Of a DNA stretch of 64,000 bases, positions 59,505 through 64,000 are shown piece after piece; the stretch's first letter is position 1, and every line of letters begins with the position of its first letter. Below the pieces are notes generated by a model. It did no database searches. It had not been told where the DNA came from and worked only from the letters and a program-made list of their open reading frames with translations. The position numbers and the translations under genes were made by a program. Source of the DNA: Nocardia asteroides (GTDB lineage: Bacteria; Actinomycetota; Actinomycetes; Mycobacteriales; Mycobacteriaceae); contig NZ_CP089214.1 of NCBI RefSeq assembly GCF_021183625.1, positions 4,030,001 through 4,094,000 of the forward strand, written 5' to 3'.

Positions 59505-60956
59505 ATGACTTCCCCGGCAACGCATCGCGCCGTCTCCGCGGCGACCGATCCGGCCCGCTGGTCGGCACGGCTCTGGGCCATGCTGATCACGCTCTGCGTC
59601 GTGCTGTTCCTCGACGGTCTCGATGTCTCCATGATCGGCGTCGCACTCCCATCGATCGGCGCCGAACTCGATCTCTCGACGGCAACGCTGCAGTGGCTGG
59701 TCAGCGGCTACGTGCTCGGCTACGGCGGGCTGCTGCTGCTCGGCGGGCGCACCGCCGACCTGCTCGGCAGGCGCCGGGTCTTCCTGATCGCGCTCGCGGT
59801 CTTCGCGGTCGCCTCGCTGGCGGGCGGGCTGGTGAGCTCCGGCCCGCTGCTCATCCTGACCCGGTTCGTGAAGGGGCTGGCCGCGGCATTCACCGCGCCG
59901 ACCGGGCTCTCCATCATCACCACCAACTTCCCGGAGGGCCCAGCGCGCAACCGGGCGCTCTCCATCTACACCGTCTTCGGCGCGGGCGGCTACTCCTGCG
60001 GCCTGCTCTTCGGCGGGCTGATGACCGGCATCGGCTGGCGCTGGACCTTCCTGCTCCCGGTCCCGGTGGCGCTGGCCGCGCTGGCCGCCGCCCTGGTGCT
60101 GGTCCCGAAGGACCGCCCGGCGGACGAGGGCGGGCTCGATCTGCTCGGCGCGCTCTTCTCCACCTCGGCGATGCTGCTCCTGGTCTACACCGTGGTCACC
60201 GCGCCCGAGGTGGGCTGGGCGACCCCGCGCACGCTCGGCTCGTTCGTCGCCGTCGCCGTGCTCTTCGTGGCCTTCGTCGCCGTCGAGCGGCGGGTGCGGC
60301 ACCCGCTGGTGCGGCTCGGCATCCTGCGCAAGCGCACCCTGGTCCGGGCCAGCCTGGCCGTGATCGCGCTCGCCGGTTCGTATTTCAGCTGGCAGTTCAT
60401 CGTCACGCTGTACCTGCAGGACGCGCTCGGCTGGTCGCCGCTCACGCTGGCGCTCGCGCTGCTCCCGGTCGGGCTCATGGTGACGCTCTCGGCGGTCTTC
60501 TCCGATCGGCTGGTCGACCGGGTCGGCACCGCGCCGGTGATCGCGGTGACGCTCACCGTGATGACCATCGGCTACCTGCTGTTCCTCCGCATCGATACCG
60601 CCCCCTCGTACCTCACCGTGCTGCTGCCTGCCGTGCTGCTCATCGGCGTCGGCTGGATCGGCTTCCCGGCCATCAACATCCAGGCCACCGCCGGGATCGA
60701 TGACGACGAGCAGGGGCTCGCGGCGGGCGTGCTGCAGACCTCCATGCAGGTCGGCGCGGCGATCGTGCTCGCGGTGACGACGGCGCTCATCGCCGCCGGG
60801 CCGCACGACGACAGCCCGGCCGCGATGCTCGCGGCGTACCGGCCTGGGCTGGAGTTCGCCGCCGCGGTCACCGCGGTCGGCGCGGCGATTTCGCTGGCCG
60901 CGCTGGTGCGGCGGCGCGGGCGGCCGGTCGAGCCCGCCCTCGAGCCCGCGGGCTGA
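59505..60956 (+). CDS. MFS drug exporter, 14-TM EmrB/QacA type
   Basis: 483-residue proton-coupled efflux protein with about 14 predicted helices. Motif A between helices 2 and 3 reads GGRTADLLGRRRVF, and the LDGLDVSMIGVALPSIGAELDLS start (motif D1) and SGYVLGYGGLLLLGG are typical of DHA2-family exporters. ATG 59505 is apparently leaderless (TAATGT 8 nt upstream); earlier in-frame ATGs lie inside the operator region. It should be derepressed when the neighbouring MarR protein binds its ligand. Confidence 0.9.
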   Translation: MTSPATHRAVSAATDPARWSARLWAMLITLCVVLFLDGLDVSMIGVALPSIGAELDLSTATLQWLVSGYVLGYGGLLLLGGRTADLLGRRRVFLIALAVFAVASLAGGLVSSGPLLILTRFVKGLAAAFTAPTGLSIITTNFPEGPARNRALSIYTVFGAGGYSCGLLFGGLMTGIGWRWTFLLPVPVALAALAAALVLVPKDRPADEGGLDLLGALFSTSAMLLLVYTVVTAPEVGWATPRTLGSFVAVAVLFVAFVAVERRVRHPLVRLGILRKRTLVRASLAVIALAGSYFSWQFIVTLYLQDALGWSPLTLALALLPVGLMVTLSAVFSDRLVDRVGTAPVIAVTLTVMTIGYLLFLRIDTAPSYLTVLLPAVLLIGVGWIGFPAINIQATAGIDDDEQGLAAGVLQTSMQVGAAIVLAVTTALIAAGPHDDSPAAMLAAYRPGLEFAAAVTAVGAAISLAALVRRRGRPVEPALEPAG

Positions 60957-60968
60957 GCCCGCCTACCC

Positions 60969-61003
60969 GACCGGGTGCCACTGCACGCGGGTGGCGCCCG
61001 GTC
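60969..61003. terminator. Hairpin between convergent MFS and rmlC genes
   Basis: 13-bp stem (one T-G wobble) between GACCGGGTGCCAC (60969-60981) and GTGGCGCCCGGTC (60991-61003), 8-nt loop; it just reaches the rmlC stop. Confidence 0.55.
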
Positions 61004-61562
61004 AGCGGGGGATGAAGGGCGGCGCCGCCTCGTCTTTGGGCGAGCGGACCAGGGTGAGCGGCTGTCCGTCCCGGCCGACGCGCGGCCAGTCGATGCCGAG
61101 CGCGGGGTCGAGCGCGTCGATCTCGTGGTCGAACTCCGGGCTGTACTCCAGCGAGCAGAGGTAGGTCACCGTCGACTCGTCGGCGAGCGACAGGATGGCG
61201 TGGCCGAGCCCCTCGGCGAGGAAGACCGAGCGCCGGTCGACGTCGTCGAGCAGGACGCTGTCCCACCGCCCGTAGGTCGGCGAGCCGGGCCGCAGGTCGA
61301 CCACCACGTCCAGGAAGGCCCCGCGCACGCAGGTGACGTACTTGGCCTGGCCCGGCGGATCCTCGGTGTAGTGGATGCCGCGCAGCACCCCGGCCGCGGA
61401 GACCGAGCAGTTCACCTGCTTCAGATCGAGCGGCCGCCCGGTGGCCTTCTCGAACTCCGACGCCTTGAACTGCTCGAGGAAGACGCCGCGCTCGTCGCGG
61501 AACTGCCGCGGCGTCAGCACCCAGGCGCCCGGGACCTCCAGCTCCCTGATCTCCATGCTCAC
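61002..61562 (-). CDS. rmlC: dTDP-4-dehydrorhamnose 3,5-epimerase
   Basis: 186-residue cupin epimerase of the dTDP-L-rhamnose pathway; rhamnose forms the linker between peptidoglycan and galactan. Motifs: PRQFRDERGVFLEQF, VLRGIHYTEDPPGQAKYVTCVRGAFLDVVVDLRPGSPTYGRW (catalytic His in RGIHYT and the nearby Asp), and GLGHAILSLADESTVTYLCSLEYSPEFDHEIDALDPALGIDWP. GTG 61562 overlaps the rmlA stop (GTGA); ATG 61556 is an alternative. The rmlB and rmlD genes are not in the window. Confidence 0.92.
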   Translation of the reverse strand: MSMEIRELEVPGAWVLTPRQFRDERGVFLEQFKASEFEKATGRPLDLKQVNCSVSAAGVLRGIHYTEDPPGQAKYVTCVRGAFLDVVVDLRPGSPTYGRWDSVLLDDVDRRSVFLAEGLGHAILSLADESTVTYLCSLEYSPEFDHEIDALDPALGIDWPRVGRDGQPLTLVRSPKDEAAPPFIPR

Positions 61563-62431
61563 CAGTCCCGTCCGCGCTCGAGCAGGTCGAGCAGGTAGCC
61601 GCCGTACCCCGACTTGACCAGCCGCTCCGCCGCGGCGCGCAGCCGGTCGTCATCGATATACCCCATTCGCCACGCCACCTCCTCCGGCACGCCGATCTTC
61701 AGCCCCTGCCGCTCCTCGATGGTGCGCACGTAGTTCGCCGCGTCGAGCAGCGAATCGAAGGTGCCGGTGTCCAGCCAGGCGGTGCCGCGGGCGAGCACGT
61801 CCACCCGCAGTTTGCCCTGCTCCAGGTAGGCGCGGTTGATGTCGGAGATCTCGTACTCGCCGCGCGCGGAGGGCCGCAGCGAGCGGGCGATCTCCACCAC
61901 GTCGTTGTCGTAGAAGTAGAGCCCGGGGATGGCGTAGTTGGAGCGCGGCGCCTTCGGCTTCTCCTCGATCGAGACCGCCCTGCCCTCGGTGAACTCGACG
62001 ACGCCGTAGGCGGTCGGGTCGGAGACCCAGTAGGCGAAGACCGCGCCGCCGTCCAGCCCGTGGAAGCGGTTCAGCCCGGTGCCGAGCCCGGGGCCGTGAA
62101 AGATGTTGTCGCCGAGCACGAGTGCCGCGCAGTCGGTGCCGATGTGGTCGGCGCCGAGGACGAAAGCCCTGGCCAGGCCGTCGGGTTCGGGCTGGACCAC
62201 GTAGTCGATGGCGATGCCGAAGGCGCTGCCGTCGCCGAGCAGCCTGCGGAAGGCAGCCGCCTCCTCGGGGGTGGTGATCACCAGGATGTCGGTGATCCCG
62301 GCCAGCATCAGGGTGGAGAGCGGGTAGTAGATCATCGGCTTGTCGTAGACCGGGACGAGCTGCTTGCTCACCCCGCGCGTGATCGGGTGCAGGCGCGAGC
62401 CGGTGCCGCCCGCCAGGATGATTCCGCGCAT
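61559..62431 (-). CDS. rmlA: Glucose-1-phosphate thymidylyltransferase
   Basis: First enzyme of dTDP-rhamnose synthesis, 290 residues. ILAGGTGSRLHPITRGVSKQLVPVYDKPMIYYPLSTLMLAGI is the nucleotide-binding signature; VVQPEPDGLARAF, LVLGDNIFHGPGL and VEFTEGRAVSIEEKPKAPRSNYAIPGLYFYD follow in the order expected for RmlA. It is first in a two-gene operon with rmlC. ATG 62431 has CAGACT 8 nt upstream, a weak leaderless-type -10. Confidence 0.94.
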   Translation of the reverse strand: MRGIILAGGTGSRLHPITRGVSKQLVPVYDKPMIYYPLSTLMLAGITDILVITTPEEAAAFRRLLGDGSAFGIAIDYVVQPEPDGLARAFVLGADHIGTDCAALVLGDNIFHGPGLGTGLNRFHGLDGGAVFAYWVSDPTAYGVVEFTEGRAVSIEEKPKAPRSNYAIPGLYFYDNDVVEIARSLRPSARGEYEISDINRAYLEQGKLRVDVLARGTAWLDTGTFDSLLDAANYVRTIEERQGLKIGVPEEVAWRMGYIDDDRLRAAAERLVKSGYGGYLLDLLERGRDW

Positions 62432-62619
62432 GGCCCCAGAGTCTGCCAGCTCGCGGGGGCGCCGAAACGGGGAGGTTCCAGCCCGACCGCGAAATGGTCA
62501 CGACGGGTTGGCCGAACAGGTCGGCCGGGGCATGGTTGTTGCACGGATCACACTTGTCGTGATCTTCTGGAGTGGGACGTCAGCGAGGACGCCCGCCCGT
62601 GGGTGAGGTAGGTACCGCC

Positions 62620-63612
62620 ATGACCGCGATCAGTGACGAATTCACGGGCAGGGTGATGAACCCCCGCGGGCCGAGCCCGGCCGCCCGCCTGCTGCTCGCC
62701 ACCTGCTCCGGCGTGCTCCGCCCGGTGCTGCGGCAGCTGCCGATCAACCGGCACACCATCCCCGTCGCCGCGGCCGCGGTGGACGGCCTCTCCCGGCTGC
62801 GCCGCGAGCCGCGCGGGGTCGAGCGCGAGCAGGTGCGGTTGCGCGGCTTCGGCCTGGAGATCCTGCGCCCGGCGGGCGGCTCCCGCGCGCTGCGCCACGG
62901 TGCGGTGCTCTACCTGCACGGCGGCGGCTTCGCGGTGTGCGGGCTGCGCACGCACCGGCCGATCGCCGCCAGCCTGGCCCGGCGCACCGGGCTGCCCGTG
63001 GTGAACGTCGACTACCGGCAGCTACCCGGCAAATCCATCCTGCAGTCGGTCGAGGACTGCCTGACCGCGTACCGCTGGCTGCTCGGGCACGGCGCCGACC
63101 CGTCCCGGATCGTGATCGCGGGCGATTCGGCGGGCGGCTACCTGACCTTCGCCACCGCGCTGAAGGCACTGGAGGAGGGGTTGCCCGCGCCCGCGGGGCT
63201 GATCGGGCTCTCCCCGCTGCTCGACCTGGACCACGTGGCCAAGCGCGGTTACGTCAATGTCTCCAGGGACGCCTACATCCCGCTCTCCGCGCTGGCCGCG
63301 GTGGTGCGGCTGGGCGCGGAGATCGACGGCGTGCTCGACCCGATCCTCTCGCCGGTCAACGGCAACCTGGCGGATCTGCCGCCGGTACTGCTGGTCGCCG
63401 CGGAGGACGAGGTGCTGCGCTATGACAGCGAGCTGATGGCGGCCAGGCTCGCCGCCGCGGGCGTGCCGCACAGCCTGGAGCTGTGGCGCGGCCAGGTGCA
63501 CGCCTTCATGAGCATCTTCCCGAGCCTGCCGGAGGGCAGGGCCGCGCTCGGCCGGGTCGCCCGCTTCGTGCGGGACCGGGTCGAGCACCAGGAGCGAGCT
63601 CGGACGGCCTGA
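62620..63612 (+). CDS. Alpha/beta-hydrolase of the hormone-sensitive lipase family
   Basis: 330-residue esterase. The oxyanion motif YLHGGGFAVCGLRTH and nucleophile elbow VIAGDSAGGYLTFA mark HSL/GDXG esterases; the acid is in AAEDEVLRYDSEL and the His in GQVHAFMS. No signal peptide. Related mycobacterial Lip enzymes hydrolyse short- to medium-chain esters; the natural substrate is unknown. ATG 62620 follows GAGGTAGG. Confidence 0.88.
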   Translation: MTAISDEFTGRVMNPRGPSPAARLLLATCSGVLRPVLRQLPINRHTIPVAAAAVDGLSRLRREPRGVEREQVRLRGFGLEILRPAGGSRALRHGAVLYLHGGGFAVCGLRTHRPIAASLARRTGLPVVNVDYRQLPGKSILQSVEDCLTAYRWLLGHGADPSRIVIAGDSAGGYLTFATALKALEEGLPAPAGLIGLSPLLDLDHVAKRGYVNVSRDAYIPLSALAAVVRLGAEIDGVLDPILSPVNGNLADLPPVLLVAAEDEVLRYDSELMAARLAAAGVPHSLELWRGQVHAFMSIFPSLPEGRAALGRVARFVRDRVEHQERARTA

Positions 63613-63634
63613 CTCGATCGGCCGGACGAGTTCT

Positions 63635-63669
63635 GGACCTTGCCCCGCACCCGGTGCGGGGCAAGGTCC
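63635..63669 (+). terminator. Terminator after the esterase gene
   Basis: Perfect 16-bp stem GGACCTTGCCCCGCAC (63635-63650) with its complement (63654-63669) and a 3-nt loop, 22 nt after the stop. Confidence 0.75.
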
Positions 63670-63682
63670 ACCCGGAAACGAC

Positions 63683-63717
63683 GGAGCCCCGCCCGGACCT
63701 GGTCCGAGCGGGGTTCC
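63683..63717 (-). terminator. Terminator for the rightmost minus-strand gene
   Basis: 17-bp stem with two mismatches (GGAGCCCCGCCCGGACC, 63683-63699, against 63701-63717), 18 nt beyond the stop of the partial membrane-protein gene. Confidence 0.55.
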
Positions 63718-63735
63718 GTTGTTCGAGCGCCGGAA

Positions 63736-64000
63736 TTACTTGGCCGGGGCGTTGAACGGCTGGTTCAGGGTGCTCCAGTACTGGATGGCCGCGCCGATCG
63801 CCACCGGGGCGGTGATCAGGATCTGGCCGACCAGGGTGCCGAGCGCGCCGACGGCCAGGATGCCCGCGACGCAGCCAACGGCGGCGGCCGGGATGAACGG
63901 GCCGAACAGGCCGACGATGGTCGCGGAGGCGACGGTGGCGCCGGCGATGCCGCCGAGCACGCAGCCGAGCGCGCCGCCGGAGAGGCCGCCGACCAGGGTG
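63736..64000 (-). CDS. Glycine/alanine-rich membrane protein, partial
   Basis: The C-terminal 87 codons of a gene that runs off the right edge; the frame stays open to 64000. The visible sequence is almost entirely small and hydrophobic residues (LVGGLSGGALGCVLGGIAGATVASATIVGLFGPFIPAAAVGCVAGILAVGALGTLVGQILI), with Gly-zipper-like spacing suggesting two or three packed helices, and ends YWSTLNQPFNAPAK. No family recognised. A short secreted or membrane hypothetical protein, frequent in Nocardia, is the best guess. Confidence 0.6.
   Translation of the reverse strand, partial: TLVGGLSGGALGCVLGGIAGATVASATIVGLFGPFIPAAAVGCVAGILAVGALGTLVGQILITAPVAIGAAIQYWSTLNQPFNAPAK

Noticed and set aside
1..64000. 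tRNA, rRNA, CRISPR or insertion-sequence features
   Set aside because: No cloverleaf-like sequence, no spaced direct repeats of CRISPR type and no transposase or paired terminal repeats noticed, even around the decayed 8-11 kb patch.

Overview
The window is high-GC, densely packed DNA from a mycolic-acid-producing actinomycete. Its core is the conserved cell-envelope locus of the Mycobacteriales: galactan polymerisation (glf, glfT2), decaprenyl-phosphoryl-arabinose synthesis (PAP2 phosphatase, ubiA, dprE1, dprE2), arabinan assembly (aftA, aftB, two emb genes), mycolate condensation (fadD32, pks13, accD4) and mycolyl transfer (four antigen 85 proteins, a Culp6-like cutinase). Gene order, the set of four tandem antigen 85 genes (one fused to LGFP repeats), an extra F420-type oxidoreductase between the cutinase and fadD32, and the split emb pair fit Nocardia better than Mycobacterium or Corynebacterium. 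The genus is inferred, not proven.

Layout. 1-3.7 kb: oligopeptide ABC transporter oppB-oppC-oppD (minus). 3.9-8.1 kb: a HAD phosphatase, a secreted PGRP/LGFP amidase and a divergent SpoIID-domain protein. 8.1-11.4 kb: a decayed accessory patch with an antitoxin-like fragment, a phosphotransferase C-terminus abutting a MurF N-terminus, two coupled small ORFs and a frameshifted HTH-TPR regulator. 11.4-13.3 kb: cutA and a TetR/SDR divergent pair with two operator-like palindromes. 13.4-20.0 kb: glf-glfT2-PAP2-ubiA-aftB operon. 20.2-27.8 kb: four antigen 85 paralogues, a DUF732 lipoprotein and the cutinase. 27.9-38.1 kb: F420-type oxidoreductase, fadD32, pks13, accD4. 38.2-41.3 kb: a cyclophilin and an orphan type VII secretion-style module (large WXG-like polymorphic toxin, putative immunity protein, two WXG100 proteins). 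41.5-53.5 kb: one emb gene on plus facing a dprE1-dprE2-aftA-emb minus cluster, separated by a strong terminator and a 53-residue ORF; then gtrA. 53.4-64 kb: PNPOx-like protein, molybdopterin oxidoreductase, Prim-Pol-like protein, DUF4282 protein, XRE-DUF5753 regulator, MarR/MFS pair, rmlA-rmlC, an HSL-type esterase and a partial membrane protein.

How the genes work together. FadD32 activates meromycolate, AccD4 supplies the carboxylated alpha-branch, Pks13 condenses them and transfers the product to trehalose, and antigen 85 enzymes move mycolates onto the arabinogalactan made by Glf/GlfT2, UbiA/DprE1/DprE2, AftA, Emb and AftB. RmlA/RmlC feed the rhamnosyl linker.

The features I consider most worth following are the toxin/immunity/WXG100 module with its duplicated promoter element, the recurring leaderless-promoter layout (a -10 hexamer 6-8 nt before the start codon) on many envelope genes, the terminator-like hairpin separating fadD32 from pks13, and the direct-repeat or palindromic operator candidates at several divergent promoters. 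No rRNA, tRNA, CRISPR array or insertion sequence was recognised.
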